In this document: one piece after another, positions 1-9,558 of the stretch
Numbering within the stretch: the stretch's first letter is position 1
Layout: the number at the start of each line of letters is the position of its first letter
DNA from: Vibrio aphrogenes
GTDB taxonomy: Bacteria; Pseudomonadota; Gammaproteobacteria; Enterobacterales; Vibrionaceae
Length of the DNA: 64,000 nt
Assembly: GCF_002157735.2 (NCBI RefSeq)
Contig: NZ_AP018690.1
Coordinates: 434,001 to 498,000, forward strand
Direction: 5' to 3'
Position numbers and translations under genes: made by a program
The notes under the pieces: model-generated
What the model saw: only the letters and a program-made list of their open reading frames with translations
Database searches by the model: none
Told to the model about the DNA's origin: nothing

Positions 1-1
1 T

Positions 2-379
2 GAGTTGTATCGTAAATGGGGATATTGGAAATACACCAGTTCGATTAATTATTTTTACGGCAAGATTTGGGAGCAGAGTCGTGAGTACGAATTTGGTAAT
101 CCTAAAGGTTGGTATATGGTCAATGGGTTGAAAGCGAACTATAACCTGGTCAACTGGGGGGGCTATATTCCCTCTGCTTATGCGAGTTTTAAACGAATTG
201 ACCTGAGTGGCGATCCGGTCCAATCGCTTGGGACGGATAATTATTATGAGTTTTCTGTCGGATTGCTCCTGACGCCACCGATTTTCCGTGATTATATTGA
301 TAATATAGGCATCGGTATCAATATGAACTATGGCAGCGCCCTAAAAGGGGGAAGTTTGATGCTGTTTTTTAATGAATAA
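2..379 (+). CDS. C-terminal part of a probable outer-membrane beta-barrel protein (5' truncated by window)
   Basis: The reading frame is open to the left window edge, so only about the last 125 residues are visible. They alternate polar and hydrophobic residues, are rich in Tyr, Trp, Gly and Asn, and contain several strand-like stretches (for example YYEFSVGLLL, IGIGINMNYG, GSLMLFF). That is the look of the last strands of an outer-membrane barrel. It may belong to the solitary autotransporter-barrel family common in Vibrio, but that is a guess from composition. It is followed by an AT-rich 145-bp gap and a HlyU-family gene on the same strand. Confidence 0.5.
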   Translation, partial: ELYRKWGYWKYTSSINYFYGKIWEQSREYEFGNPKGWYMVNGLKANYNLVNWGGYIPSAYASFKRIDLSGDPVQSLGTDNYYEFSVGLLLTPPIFRDYIDNIGIGINMNYGSALKGGSLMLFFNE

Positions 380-524
380 GCGGCATATTTTCATGGTCAA
401 AATAGTGGCCGTTGTGAGCAGAATTGAACCTATTGCTCATTGATAAGTTAAATCATTGAGTTGGATAATGAGTTTAATCAGTTGGTTTGATAACCAGTCA
501 GTTGAATAAAAGGTGAGGTAGAGC

Positions 525-806
525 GTGGGTTTTTTGTCTAAGTTGTTTGGTTTTGGTGGTAGTAAACCCACCGCAAAACAAGAAATTGAACCAATCGAAT
601 ATAATGGTTTTCTAATTTATCCAGACCCTATTGCGGAAGGGGGGCAATACCGCATCGCTGGTAAGATCACGAAAGAAGTTGATGGTGAGTTACAAGAGCA
701 CCGTTTTATTCGTTCGGATGTTTTATCTTCGAAAGCCGATGCCTGTGAATTAATGGTTAAAAAGTCGCAAATGTTCATTGATCAATCATCGGGTAAAATT
801 TTTTAA
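525..806 (+). CDS. HlyU-family small protein (PF10115 type)
   Basis: A 93-residue protein starting at GTG 525 with an AGGTGAG-like ribosome site just upstream. It opens with an amphipathic MGFLSKLFGFGG segment, followed by a compact domain with the YNGFLIYPDP and GQYRIAGKI motifs that I associate with the Pfam HlyU family. That family name comes from a Vibrio haemolysin regulator and is unrelated to the ArsR-type HlyU fold. Its molecular role is unknown and I see no DNA-binding motif. It lies alone between a barrel gene and pntA on the same strand. A hairpin plus T-run follows it, suggesting its own transcript. Confidence 0.7.
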   Translation: MGFLSKLFGFGGSKPTAKQEIEPIEYNGFLIYPDPIAEGGQYRIAGKITKEVDGELQEHRFIRSDVLSSKADACELMVKKSQMFIDQSSGKIF

Positions 807-818
807 CCTAGCCCATAC

Positions 819-849
819 TCGCTAAAAATAAGCATTTAGGCGGTTTTTT
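819..849 (+). terminator. Possible Rho-independent terminator after the HlyU-family gene
   Basis: The arms CGCTAAA and TTTAGGCG form an imperfect stem (one bulge) around an AATAAGCA loop and are followed by TTTTTT. The position, 13 bases after the stop codon, fits a terminator. The imperfect stem keeps confidence moderate. Confidence 0.45.
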
Positions 850-1148
850 AAACGAATTTTTTCCATTTATTGATGACATGTATGAAGTTTGAGCACAAAT
901 GCGTTTAAGTCATATCAGGTATGACCTGTTTTCACTCTCAATGTGTTGTTTTTTTACTGCATAAGGGTGAGAATCACCTTACTTAGAGTTATATGTCATA
1001 TAAAAATGTTTTTTTATTACGTGCAACTTATGGTTACTATCTTGTTTTCTTTTTTCATTTTGTTAACGGTGAAAACTGAATAACTTACAGTGAATGAGAA
1101 ATCAGAAGTAAACGACAAATTTATTGTGCCAATGTTCAAGGAATAGCT
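850..1148. other. AT-rich intergenic leader upstream of pntA
   Basis: About 300 bases with no convincing reading frame. It is very AT-rich with T-tracts, as expected for a promoter and 5' leader of pntAB. A small dyad, ATCAGGTATGACCTG, lies around 914-928 and could bind a regulator. I see no consensus FNR or CRP site here. Confidence 0.4.
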
Positions 1149-2702
1149 ATGCAGATTGGTGTACCTAAAGAAATACTTGCGGGTGAAACGCGAGTTGCTG
1201 CCACGCCGAAAACGGTTGAGCAGCTTTTGAAACTGGGCTTTACCGTCGCAGTGGAATCAGGAGCAGGTGCTCTTGCGAGTTTTGATGATGCCGCTTTTGA
1301 AGCTGCCGGAGCTTCGGTAGTGAATACCGAAGAAGTTTGGAAGTCGGAGCTTATTTTAAAAGTCAACGCACCACGTGTTAATGATGATACTGGTGTGGAT
1401 GAGTTTGACCTGATCCAAGAAGGGGCAAGTTTAGTGAGCTTTATTTGGCCTGCTCAAAATGAAGACTTATTAAATAAACTTGCGACCAAAAACATCAATG
1501 TGATGGCGATGGATTCAGTGCCGCGTATTTCTCGCGCTCAGTCTCTAGATGCCTTGAGCTCAATGGCTAACATTGCGGGTTATCGCGCGGTTGTTGAAGC
1601 AGCTCATGAATTTGGACGTTTCTTTACCGGTCAAATTACCGCAGCAGGTAAAGTGCCACCGGCGAAAGTCTTAGTGGCGGGCGCTGGGGTTGCTGGTTTG
1701 GCTGCTATTGGTGCCGCAGGTAGCCTAGGTGCTATCGTTCGAGCTTTTGACGTTCGTCCTGAAGTTAAAGAACAAGTGCAATCAATGGGTGCTGAATTCT
1801 TAGAAGTTGATTTCCAAGAAGACACCAGCGCTGGTGATGGCTATGCAAAAGAAATGTCAGATGAATTTAACAAGAAAGCTGAGGAGCTTTATGCTGCTCA
1901 AGCAAAAGACGTTGATATCATCATTACGACAGCTCTGATCCCAGGTCGTCCAGCTCCTAAGCTTATCACTAAAGAAATGGTTGATAGCATGAAAGCGGGC
2001 AGTGTGATCGTTGACCTTGCCGCGGCTAATGGTGGTAACTGTGCTTACACTGAAGCGGATAAAGTGATTACTACGCCAAATGGTGTCACCGTGATTGGCT
2101 ATACGGATATGGTTGGCCGTCTACCGACTCAGTCTTCTCAGCTATACGGTACGAACCTTGTTAACCTTTTAAAACTGTTATGCAAAGAAAAAGATGGCAA
2201 CATCAATATCGATTTTGAAGATGTTGTGCTGCGTGGTGTGACCGTGGTTAAAGAAGGTGAAATCACTTGGCCTGCGCCACCGATTAAAGTTTCTGCACAA
2301 CCGCAAGCTTCGCCAAAAGTACAACCTAAAGCCGAACCTAAAGTTGAAGAGCCTGCCTCGCCAACGAAAAAAGTAATTGGCATGGTAGTCGCGGCAGGTG
2401 CATTTGCTTGGGTAGCGAGTGTGGCTCCAGCTGCATTCTTATCTCACTTTACGGTATTTGTACTAGCATGTGTTGTTGGTTATTACGTGGTTTGGAATGT
2501 CTCACATTCTCTTCATACACCACTGATGTCAGTAACTAATGCCATTTCGGGGATTATTGTGGTCGGGGCATTGCTCCAAATTGGACAAGGTAATGGTGTC
2601 GTGTCATTCCTGTCTTTCATCGCTGTATTAATTGCAAGCATTAACATTTTTGGTGGCTTTACTGTGACCAAACGTATGCTTGAAATGTTCCGTAAGAAAT
2701 AG
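1149..2702 (+). CDS. pntA: NAD(P) transhydrogenase subunit alpha
   Basis: Alpha subunit of the proton-translocating nicotinamide nucleotide transhydrogenase, which uses proton motive force to move hydride from NADH to NADP+ at the inner membrane. The 517 residues match the family length. The N-terminal dI domain binds NAD(H) and carries the dinucleotide motif GAGVAG near residues 178-183. A Pro/Lys/Glu-rich linker around 380-405 precedes about four membrane helices to the C-terminus. An ATG start follows an AAGGAA ribosome site. pntB begins 9 bases downstream, so the two are cotranscribed. In V. cholerae this pair also lies directly beside the vxr genes, as here. Confidence 0.96.
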   Translation: MQIGVPKEILAGETRVAATPKTVEQLLKLGFTVAVESGAGALASFDDAAFEAAGASVVNTEEVWKSELILKVNAPRVNDDTGVDEFDLIQEGASLVSFIWPAQNEDLLNKLATKNINVMAMDSVPRISRAQSLDALSSMANIAGYRAVVEAAHEFGRFFTGQITAAGKVPPAKVLVAGAGVAGLAAIGAAGSLGAIVRAFDVRPEVKEQVQSMGAEFLEVDFQEDTSAGDGYAKEMSDEFNKKAEELYAAQAKDVDIIITTALIPGRPAPKLITKEMVDSMKAGSVIVDLAAANGGNCAYTEADKVITTPNGVTVIGYTDMVGRLPTQSSQLYGTNLVNLLKLLCKEKDGNINIDFEDVVLRGVTVVKEGEITWPAPPIKVSAQPQASPKVQPKAEPKVEEPASPTKKVIGMVVAAGAFAWVASVAPAAFLSHFTVFVLACVVGYYVVWNVSHSLHTPLMSVTNAISGIIVVGALLQIGQGNGVVSFLSFIAVLIASINIFGGFTVTKRMLEMFRKK

Positions 2703-2711
2703 GAGTAACAC

Positions 2712-4094
2712 ATGTCTGCAGGATTAGTACAAGCGGCATACATTGTTGCTGCTGTTCTTTTTATCATGAGCCTTGCCGGTCTATCGAAGCAAGATTCAGC
2801 TCGTGCGGGTAACTATTATGGTATCGCTGGTATGGCGATCGCTTTGATCGCAACGATCTTTGGCCCTGAAACCGGTGGCCTTGTGTGGATCATTTTAGCG
2901 ATGGCGATTGGTGGGGCGATTGGTATTTTCTACGCTAAGAAAGTAGAAATGACGGAAATGCCTGAATTAGTGGCTATTTTACATAGCTTTGTGGGTATGG
3001 CCGCCGTGTTAGTTGGTTATAACAGCTACTTGGATATGGGGTCATTTACTCTAAACCATGCTGAGCACGTTATTCATCTTGTTGAAGTTTTCCTTGGGAT
3101 CTTCATCGGTGCCGTTACCTTCAGTGGTTCCATTGTAGCATTCTGTAAGTTGCGCGGTTTAGTGTCTTCATCAGCGATGAATATTCCACACAAACATAAG
3201 TGGAACTTATTGGCGATCGTTGCTTCTGTTTTGTTGATGATTTATTTCGTTAACAATGACGGCAGCATGTTAGCCTTGATTGTGATGACGGCGATTGCCT
3301 TAGTATTCGGTTACCACTTAGTGTCTTCTATCGGTGGTGCGGATATGCCAGTGGTGGTTTCTATGCTGAACTCTTACTCTGGTTGGGCGGCAGCGGCGGC
3401 TGGTTTCATGCTGGCAAACGATCTGCTTATCGTCACGGGTGCTCTAGTCGGTTCTTCTGGTGCGATTCTGTCTTACATCATGTGTAAAGCAATGAACCGT
3501 TCTTTTATCAGCGTAATTGCTGGTGGTTTCGGCGCTGCGCCAACATCAACATCAAGTGATGAAGAGCAAGGCGAACACCGTGAAACTACGGCAGAAGACG
3601 TTGCTGAAATGCTGAAAGATTCTAAGAAAGTGATCATTACTCCAGGATACGGCATGGCGGTTGCTCAAGCTCAATATCCTGTGTATGAAATCACTGAAAA
3701 GTTACGTGCTCAAGGTGTTGAAGTCCGTTTTGGTATTCACCCAGTTGCGGGTCGTCTGCCTGGCCACATGAACGTATTGTTAGCAGAAGCAAAAGTACCT
3801 TATGACATCGTATTAGAAATGGATGAAATCAATGATGACTTCTCTGAAACTGATACAGTATTAGTCATTGGTGCTAATGACACCGTTAACCCAGCGGCGC
3901 AAGAAGATCCAAACAGTCCAATTGCGGGTATGCCTGTGTTGGAAGTATGGAATGCTAAGAATGTGATTGTCTTTAAACGTTCAATGAATACCGGTTATGC
4001 CGGTGTGCAAAACCCATTGTTCTTTAAAGAAAATACGCAAATGCTATTTGGTGATGCGAAAGCCAGTGTTGATGCGATTGCAAAAGCACTGTAA
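2712..4094 (+). CDS. pntB: NAD(P) transhydrogenase subunit beta
   Basis: Beta subunit of the membrane transhydrogenase, 460 residues as expected. The N-terminal 270 residues form roughly eight to nine membrane helices carrying the proton channel. The C-terminal dIII domain binds NADP(H) and shows [25 protein letters not shown] and [11 protein letters not shown], all typical of the family. An AGGAGTAAC ribosome site precedes the ATG, 9 bases after pntA stops. A clear terminator follows the gene, so pntAB forms its own transcription unit. Confidence 0.96.
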   Translation: MSAGLVQAAYIVAAVLFIMSLAGLSKQDSARAGNYYGIAGMAIALIATIFGPETGGLVWIILAMAIGGAIGIFYAKKVEMTEMPELVAILHSFVGMAAVLVGYNSYLDMGSFTLNHAEHVIHLVEVFLGIFIGAVTFSGSIVAFCKLRGLVSSSAMNIPHKHKWNLLAIVASVLLMIYFVNNDGSMLALIVMTAIALVFGYHLVSSIGGADMPVVVSMLNSYSGWAAAAAGFMLANDLLIVTGALVGSSGAILSYIMCKAMNRSFISVIAGGFGAAPTSTSSDEEQGEHRETTAEDVAEMLKDSKKVIITPGYGMAVAQAQYPVYEITEKLRAQGVEVRFGIHPVAGRLPGHMNVLLAEAKVPYDIVLEMDEINDDFSETDTVLVIGANDTVNPAAQEDPNSPIAGMPVLEVWNAKNVIVFKRSMNTGYAGVQNPLFFKENTQMLFGDAKASVDAIAKAL

Positions 4095-4118
4095 TTAATT
4101 CAATCATCAAATCAATAA

Positions 4119-4151
4119 AAACCAGTTGCTGAGAAGTAACTGGTTTTTTTC
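4119..4151 (+). terminator. Rho-independent terminator of pntAB
   Basis: The stem ACCAGTT / AACTGGT around a GCTGAGAAGT loop is followed by seven T residues, 25 bases past the pntB stop. Confidence 0.85.
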
Positions 4152-4327
4152 TGTTAGTATAAAAAAGCTTGAAATATCAGCGAGGTCAATGTTAATTAAA
4201 AAATAATTAACAGTTTGATTACTTAATCGATGATAATGACCGAAAAATGACATGGGAAGTGGCTTGTCATTATATTAACTGTAGTATGATATGCGGCAAT
4301 CATGATGAATACTAAGGTAGTTAACCT

Positions 4328-5773
4328 TTGAAATCGAGTAGATTTTTAATTTTATTAACGTGCTTTATAGGTAAGGTAGCGGTGGCTGCAACCTTGCCCG
4401 AGCGTATTAATGAGTTTAAAAATCTCTTTGATGATTCTAAAGCTGTAGGTATTTATGACTTGCGAGTGATACAAACGGATTTTCCAACCAGTTTGTTGTC
4501 TCCAGATTCATTACTTCCGCAAACAAGCAAATATCCACTTCAGGATATGCAACGTTTATACACATTAGCCACCACGTGTAAAGGAAAGTACCCGTTAAGT
4601 CCTACCGTCACAGAGCCATTAGTTTTTTCACGAGCGATATGTAATAAAACTTATTTGCCAATCAAGTGGTTTGTTCGTTCAGGGTTAATTCACCCTGGCG
4701 GTGGCACTTATGCGGCGAGGTATGCAGAAATTCATCCTGAGCGTTATAAGCAATTATTGCCTTATATGCATATTCAAGAAAGACCGCTTGCCGATCAAAA
4801 TGTATTACTCGGACATCTACAAAGAATGCCTTATGATGCTATTTCAGCATTGATTTCAGGCTCAGAGACGATTGTCACGGATAATGAATTTTGGTTGCGT
4901 AAAGGGTTTTTATATTATGTGTTTGATAAAGATACGTTTGATGACTTACTCAATAAAGTTGAGTTAATCGCCACTTCTAGTACTGCGACTCAGCATTGTT
5001 ATGTCAAAAGTGGCAACGTGTGTTGGGATGTAAAAAGTAATTCAGATGCTTTGTTTTACAGCATATTAGTGCTTGGCATTGCCAATATTATCTTAATTTG
5101 TGGTTGGGGTTATTCGCGTTGGGTGAATAAGCGAAAAGAGTTACGCAGTCGTATGCTGGTGTTACAAATACTTACCCATGAATTAAGGACACCGATCGCG
5201 AGTTTGTCATTGACGGTAGAAGGATTTCGCAGAGAATTCGAACATTTGCCAGATACGGTTTATGATGAGTTTCGGCGTTTATGTGAAGACACTCGACGTT
5301 TGAGGCAACTTGCCGAAGCCAGTAAAGACTACTTGCAATCAGATACTAAAATACTGGCAACAGAATGGATCCCCTCTGTCGAAGAGTGGTTAGAATATCG
5401 CTATACCCAAGAAGAATTTAATATCGATATTGAACTTAATGAAGACCTAGCGGTAAAAGTAAATATTTATTGGCTTGGGACCTGTGTCGATAACTTGGTC
5501 AGGAATGCCTGTAAATATGGCATTGCGCCAGTCAAATTAAAAGCTACAACGTATTCAAATAAGTTGGTTCTTGAAATCATAGACCAAGGTCAACTGACTA
5601 AAAAGGATTGGGCTAAATTACGCAAACCATTCGTAAGCAAAAGCGGCCTCGGACTTGGCTTAACCATTGTTGAATCTATGGTTGCACGAATGGGAGGTAC
5701 CATGAACTTAAGTGGCCCACCAACAACATTTAAATTGGAGATTCCCTGTGAAACAGACATTGCTACTCGTTGA
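4328..5773 (+). CDS. vxrA: Sensor histidine kinase, VxrA/WigK type
   Basis: Membrane sensor kinase of 481 residues. A signal-anchor covers about 5-22, a periplasmic sensor region about 23-240 (with Cys pairs), and a second membrane helix about 242-262. The HisKA region follows, with H-box LTHELRTP (His near 284), N-box DNLVRNACKYG and glycine box GLGLGLT. Position immediately after pntAB and before a VxrB-type regulator matches V. cholerae VCA0565, which controls cell-wall homeostasis, type VI secretion and biofilm. The start is TTG at 4328, preceded by AAGGTAG; no better start exists nearby. The 3' end overlaps vxrB by 26 bases, so translation is coupled. Confidence 0.88.
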   Translation: MKSSRFLILLTCFIGKVAVAATLPERINEFKNLFDDSKAVGIYDLRVIQTDFPTSLLSPDSLLPQTSKYPLQDMQRLYTLATTCKGKYPLSPTVTEPLVFSRAICNKTYLPIKWFVRSGLIHPGGGTYAARYAEIHPERYKQLLPYMHIQERPLADQNVLLGHLQRMPYDAISALISGSETIVTDNEFWLRKGFLYYVFDKDTFDDLLNKVELIATSSTATQHCYVKSGNVCWDVKSNSDALFYSILVLGIANIILICGWGYSRWVNKRKELRSRMLVLQILTHELRTPIASLSLTVEGFRREFEHLPDTVYDEFRRLCEDTRRLRQLAEASKDYLQSDTKILATEWIPSVEEWLEYRYTQEEFNIDIELNEDLAVKVNIYWLGTCVDNLVRNACKYGIAPVKLKATTYSNKLVLEIIDQGQLTKKDWAKLRKPFVSKSGLGLGLTIVESMVARMGGTMNLSGPPTTFKLEIPCETDIATR

Positions 5774-6404
5774 AGATGATCGCAACCTTGCTGATGGCTT
5801 ATTAGTCAGCTTAGAGCAAGCAGGTTATGAGTGTTTGCATGTTGAGCGTGCCGCGGATGTTGCCGCCGAATGGGGTAAAGCTGATCTGGTTATTTTAGAT
5901 CGCCAACTACCAGACGGTGACTCTGTGACTTTCTTAAATGAATGGAAGAATATTAAATCTGTGCCTGTGATTTTGCTGACGGCATTAGTCTCAGTAAAAG
6001 ATAAAGTGTCAGGTTTAGATGCAGGTGCAAATGATTATTTAACCAAACCTTTCGCAGAAGCCGAACTGTTTGCTCGTATTCGTGCGCAACTACGTTCTCC
6101 TGATACGGAAGAAAATGAGAATTTAATTACCATTGGTGACATTGTTATTGATAAAACTACTCGTGAAGTTAAACACGGTGAAGATATGGTCGTAATGACA
6201 AGGACAGAGTTTGATTTATTGGTATTTTTAGCCAGTAATCTAGGCCGTGTATTCACGCGTGATGAATTATTAGATCATGTTTGGGGCTACAATCATTTTC
6301 CGACTACACGAACGGTAGATACGCACATTCTACAATTAAGACAAAAAATTCCGACAATTAAAATAGAAACACTTCGTGGTGTCGGCTATAAAATGAAAGC
6401 CTAG
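5748..6404 (+). CDS. vxrB: Response regulator, VxrB/WigR type (OmpR/PhoB family)
   Basis: 218-residue DNA-binding response regulator. The receiver domain shows the acidic pair in VEDD, phospho-acceptor Asp near residue 51 in VILDRQLPDG, and the switch Lys in YLTKPF. The C-terminal winged helix contains the FDLLVFLASNLGRVFTRDELL and TRTVDTHI elements of the OmpR class. I chose GTG 5748 because it gives the canonical N-terminus (MKQTLLLVEDD) and has GGAG eight bases upstream. An in-frame ATG at 5712 would add 12 residues with no domain function. It partners the overlapping vxrA kinase. Confidence 0.9.
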   Translation: MKQTLLLVEDDRNLADGLLVSLEQAGYECLHVERAADVAAEWGKADLVILDRQLPDGDSVTFLNEWKNIKSVPVILLTALVSVKDKVSGLDAGANDYLTKPFAEAELFARIRAQLRSPDTEENENLITIGDIVIDKTTREVKHGEDMVVMTRTEFDLLVFLASNLGRVFTRDELLDHVWGYNHFPTTRTVDTHILQLRQKIPTIKIETLRGVGYKMKA

Positions 6405-6424
6405 TTTAGTGTAGGACGACTGGT

Positions 6425-7291
6425 TTGAAGTTTAATTTTCTTTTTGTTACCGCGTCACTATTAGCTGCCCAAACGTGGGCGGCCAATACTAACTGGTTCT
6501 ATGAACAAACAGCATTAAGCAATGCACATAAATTTTTGCTCGAAGGTGAGTTAAACCAAAGCTTTGACTCAATGGTTCAAGTTTGGCAAAAAGCACCGCA
6601 AAATCATATTAAAGATCACTTAGACCAACTCTTGCTAAAGTCGTTAGATAAAGACTGTGGCCGCTCTTTCGATCAATCACCATTTCCAACTTGGTTGGAT
6701 AAACTGGCCATACAACGGCAAGTGATTCAAAGTCCTGGGCGAGTGAATTATCGCTTGGAGATCGATGCTCAATCAAAAGTAGAGTTGTCGGAATTTGAGT
6801 TTATAAGGTGGCCAGATAATATATTGATGTCAAACACTAACATTGTTTCGAGTGAGCAAGAAACATATTGGCAATACAGCCAACGATCCGATCTCAATGC
6901 TCAACTCGAAAGCGGCTTGTACAAAATAAAGTTAACAACAGAAGCAGGGCAAGAATGGGAAAGCTGGGTATTGCTTGCTCATCCTAACCATAAACAAACG
7001 GTACGTTGGAACTCAAAAGATTCGTGGGTGGTAGATAAAACAGCTTTACTCAATAAGTTTTGTCCTTTACCCGTAATGAACGTTGCCTTATATGGTAATT
7101 TAGATGGTGGCTATAAAGAAGCGTGGACTCAAAGTTATGAATCCGATTATCCGACCACAGTACCGAATACGACTTTGCCAGCGAATCGATATTTATTAGG
7201 GGTATCCATTACCCATAAGCGATGGCAGGGTGAAATCGCGATAGAAGATAAGCAAGTTATCAACAAGGCTTATGATATTACTGAAGAATGA
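6425..7291 (+). CDS. Vxr operon periplasmic protein (DUF2861 type)
   Basis: 288-residue secreted protein with a signal peptide at about 1-19 (cleavage after TWAA). The mature part begins with a helical region (residues 20-80, NAHKFLLEGELNQSFDSM) followed by a beta-rich region. I recognise it as the DUF2861-type accessory protein of the vxr operon. Its V. cholerae counterpart is one of VxrC/VxrD, and I cannot say which from sequence alone. The start is TTG 6425 with AGGAC upstream, 20 bases after vxrB stops, so it is cotranscribed. Function unknown; probably a periplasmic partner or output of the VxrA sensor. Confidence 0.72.
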   Translation: MKFNFLFVTASLLAAQTWAANTNWFYEQTALSNAHKFLLEGELNQSFDSMVQVWQKAPQNHIKDHLDQLLLKSLDKDCGRSFDQSPFPTWLDKLAIQRQVIQSPGRVNYRLEIDAQSKVELSEFEFIRWPDNILMSNTNIVSSEQETYWQYSQRSDLNAQLESGLYKIKLTTEAGQEWESWVLLAHPNHKQTVRWNSKDSWVVDKTALLNKFCPLPVMNVALYGNLDGGYKEAWTQSYESDYPTTVPNTTLPANRYLLGVSITHKRWQGEIAIEDKQVINKAYDITEE

Positions 7292-7303
7292 ATAGGAAAA
7301 AAG

Positions 7304-7453
7304 ATGTTTGATGATTTACCAACACTGACACATGCGGAACAACAAGCAGCGGTAGAAGAAATTCAAAAGCTTATGCAACAAGGTATCAGTACAGCAGAAG
7401 CAATTAAAATCGTCGCTGAAAAAATCCGTAATGAAAAATCAAAGGCTGAATGA
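7304..7453 (+). CDS. UPF0181 (YoaH-like) small protein, last gene of the vxr operon
   Basis: A 49-residue protein, [20 protein letters not shown] onward, with the pattern [22 protein letters not shown] that closely follows E. coli YoaH. It starts 12 bases after the DUF2861 gene with AGGAAAA as ribosome site. V. cholerae also ends its vxr operon with a UPF0181 gene. I count four genes here while the V. cholerae operon is described with five, so one accessory gene appears to be absent. Function unknown. Confidence 0.82.
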   Translation: MFDDLPTLTHAEQQAAVEEIQKLMQQGISTAEAIKIVAEKIRNEKSKAE

Positions 7454-7506
7454 TCATTAATCTATAATCATAAGGCACTATAACTAAATTATTTTAACAA
7501 AAATAA

Positions 7507-7527
7507 AGAGGGCGTTTTGTGCCCTCT
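7507..7527. terminator. Convergent terminator between the vxr operon and the minus-strand small gene
   Basis: Perfect stem AGAGGGC / GCCCTCT with a 7-base loop. On the minus strand it is followed by TTTATTTTTG, so it mainly serves the minus-strand gene ending at 7534. It may also stop vxr transcripts. Confidence 0.7.
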
Positions 7528-7533
7528 AACATA

Positions 7534-7746
7534 TCAATATAAACGGTCTTCGAAGTCCTCTGAACGTGGATTATGTCTTTCTCTATGAGACTTGCGTTTC
7601 GATTTACTTTTTTCTATTAGCTCGCCATCATAATCATCAAAACCTCGTTTATTTTTCTTACCTGATAAACGAGAACCATCATTCTTTAACCACTTATCCC
7701 AGTTACTCATGTTTCCTATCCAAACGTCTAAATTGTTATGAGACAT
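7534..7746 (-). CDS. Hypothetical small basic protein
   Basis: A 70-residue, highly charged protein. A start at the internal Met (SNWDKWLKNDGS onward) would give 59 residues and is equally possible. The C-terminal half is rich in Lys, Arg, Glu and Asp with no hydrophobic core, so it is probably disordered and may bind nucleic acid. A strong terminator lies directly downstream on its strand, which supports a real gene. I recognise no family. Confidence 0.5.
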   Translation of the reverse strand: MSHNNLDVWIGNMSNWDKWLKNDGSRLSGKKNKRGFDDYDGELIEKSKSKRKSHRERHNPRSEDFEDRLY

Positions 7747-7812
7747 AACAGAGATTATGTAATAACTATGTGACAGTAAAACGAAGTTTTTTTTAGGTTA
7801 AGATGAAAGTTA

Positions 7813-8676
7813 TTAATCGTCCGATGCGGTCCTTAATTCAAAAGGGATTTCAGATAATTGGCTGATAATATTTGATTTTTCATTATCTTCATTCCAGCAT
7901 AAATACAAAGATTGTTCCATTGCCGGTGCATCTTCGACCAAAAATAATTTATTGGAATCAATATGTTTAGACACCACAGGTTCTGGCAAATACGCCATCC
8001 CTTGATTCGCACTTAAAAAATTGACTACAACACTGCTTGAAGAGGCGTGCAATAAAGGGGTTTTTTGTAATTCAGTGATCCTGGCATGTTCGATAGAGAA
8101 ACGCGTACTCCAATCAAGATAAGTTAAAGGTATAGAGGGTAACTCTGAAAATTTAATATCTGGTTGAGTTGCGATGAGTTTAAATTCAAAGCTGGCAACT
8201 TGTTTGAGTCGAAAGCCTTCAACTTTAGGGGGATCACCTAATAAAGCCAAGTCGATACTTTTTTCAAGTAAAGCACGTACGATATCCTGACGGCTTACCG
8301 ATTCAATTCTAAACGCAACTTCTGGAAGAGTGTTATGGCTTGCATTAATCCAATCGGAGATGCCACTGAGCTCCCATATACCTGCTGATGCTCCGATCGA
8401 TATTTGCTCCATATAGTTTTCACTAAGAGACACATCTTGGCGAGCACGCCCCCAGGTTTGTAAGATTGATTCGGCATAAGGAAGTAACCTTTCACCGGCT
8501 GGGGTCAAATGAACATTGCCACGTTGACGAGAAAATAGAGGGCTGCCTAATTGCGACTCAAGCTGACGAATTCGAAAGCTTACTGCCGATTGTGTAAGAT
8601 AAAGACTTTCTGCGGCTCGTCCAAAATGACGAGTCTTACCAACCTCTAAAAATGTCCTTAATAGTTCTGTATCCAA
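7813..8676 (-). CDS. hdfR: LysR-type regulator HdfR
   Basis: 287-residue LysR regulator. The first 65 residues are nearly the HdfR consensus (LLRTFLEV, RHFGRAAESLYLTQSAVSFR, IRQLE), including the winged helix-turn-helix. The rest is the periplasmic-binding-like effector domain. In E. coli HdfR represses flhDC and lies divergent from maoP (yifE). The same divergent pair occurs here, which supports the name strongly. The 172-bp shared intergenic region should hold both promoters and probably an HdfR site. Confidence 0.88.
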   Translation of the reverse strand: MDTELLRTFLEVGKTRHFGRAAESLYLTQSAVSFRIRQLESQLGSPLFSRQRGNVHLTPAGERLLPYAESILQTWGRARQDVSLSENYMEQISIGASAGIWELSGISDWINASHNTLPEVAFRIESVSRQDIVRALLEKSIDLALLGDPPKVEGFRLKQVASFEFKLIATQPDIKFSELPSIPLTYLDWSTRFSIEHARITELQKTPLLHASSSSVVVNFLSANQGMAYLPEPVVSKHIDSNKLFLVEDAPAMEQSLYLCWNEDNEKSNIISQLSEIPFELRTASDD

Positions 8677-8848
8677 AGCTCACCTCAAAGGATTTGAAAT
8701 TGTTTATATTCTTTGACTAATATGAAAGTAATCATACTCTAAATGATAAAAAGTTTTTATTAAAATAAACAAAATCTTTTGTTGTACAGACAGACAATAA
8801 ACACCTATTTTCGCACAAATACAAGTAACACAGTAAAAGAGTTGAAAC

Positions 8849-9193
8849 ATGAGAAATCTAGGAAAGTTTTTTGATAATAAACACTTTGCTCGAGGCTTTA
8901 GCCGCTCTGGTGAGTTTACTATTAACGAAGCACAAGTCCTTGAAAATTACGGTAAGACCATGCAAGGTCTATTTGAAGGGCACTTATCTCCTGAAACGGA
9001 AGAAGAGCATAATTTTATTGCTGCTTTTCAAGAAGGAGGAGAGGGCGTTGTGAGTAAATACGCACAGTGTTGGAAAAAGTATCTTTCAAAAACACAACGT
9101 AAAAGAACTTACACCTTATGCAGCACAGTAAAAACAGGGGCTTCATCTTATGATGATGATTCCGATAGTGACGATTTACTGATTGAAGATTAA
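8849..9193 (+). CDS. maoP: MaoP family protein (YifE)
   Basis: 114 residues with the diagnostic N-terminal FFDNKHFARGFSRSGEFTINEAQ and a conserved WKKYLS segment, ending in an acidic DDDSDSDD tail. In E. coli, MaoP acts with the maoS site to organise the Ori macrodomain of the chromosome. It is divergent from hdfR as in E. coli. What is odd here is the location, about 1.7 kb from a dif site rather than near an origin. AAGAG lies upstream of the ATG and a terminator follows. Confidence 0.88.
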   Translation: MRNLGKFFDNKHFARGFSRSGEFTINEAQVLENYGKTMQGLFEGHLSPETEEEHNFIAAFQEGGEGVVSKYAQCWKKYLSKTQRKRTYTLCSTVKTGASSYDDDSDSDDLLIED

Positions 9194-9217
9194 TAACCAA
9201 TAACGAAATATTCTGAA

Positions 9218-9244
9218 AGCTCATCTATAAGATGGGCTTTTTTT
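9218..9244 (+). terminator. Rho-independent terminator of maoP
   Basis: The stem AGCTCATCT / AGATGGGCT (one G:U pair) around ATA is followed by a run of seven Ts, 25 bases after maoP stops. Confidence 0.85.
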
Positions 9245-9410
9245 GTACGTGTCACTTTATGAATAGCTATACAGTGTGACAAACTGGATAATTGTAACTA
9301 TCATTTAAATTAATAAATATCAGTAAGTTAGAATCATGATTTTTTGTGGTCACCGACAATTTATTCTATTGATTGGAGTTATCCACATACTATAAACAAT
9401 TCGTCATTTT

Positions 9411-9508
9411 GTTACCTTGCCTTTCGAGGTGTTTTAGGTGCTATGTAAGTTTATTACAATACCTAAATTTCCATGACACCTTTCGTTTTTAAGGTTACGC
9501 TGTAACTA
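9411..9508. repeat. Long imperfect inverted repeat in the maoP-dsbA-like intergenic region
   Basis: Nested complementary blocks: AGGTGT with ACACCT, TTTAGGT with ACCTAAA, and outer GTTAC with GTAAC. Together they fold about 98 bases around a 22-base AT-rich centre. No reading frame or known RNA family is evident. It could be a degraded miniature element or a structured RNA. Confidence 0.4.
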
Positions 9509-9520
9509 TTTTATGATTTA

Positions 9521-9547
9521 AAAAAAGCGACCTTAGTTTGGTCGCTA
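9521..9547 (-). terminator. Terminator of the DsbA-like gene
   Basis: The perfect stem AGCGACC / GGTCGCT around TTAGTTT is followed on the minus strand by TTTTTT, 12 bases after the stop codon. Confidence 0.85.
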
Positions 9548-9558
9548 TAAAATTTAAG

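Noticed and set aside
5712..5747. Earlier ATG for the response regulator
   Set aside because: Adds 12 residues encoded within vxrA that do not fit the receiver fold; GTG 5748 has a proper ribosome site.
7566..7748. 60-codon plus-strand frame
   Set aside because: Overlaps the minus-strand small gene that has its own terminator; composition is a shadow.
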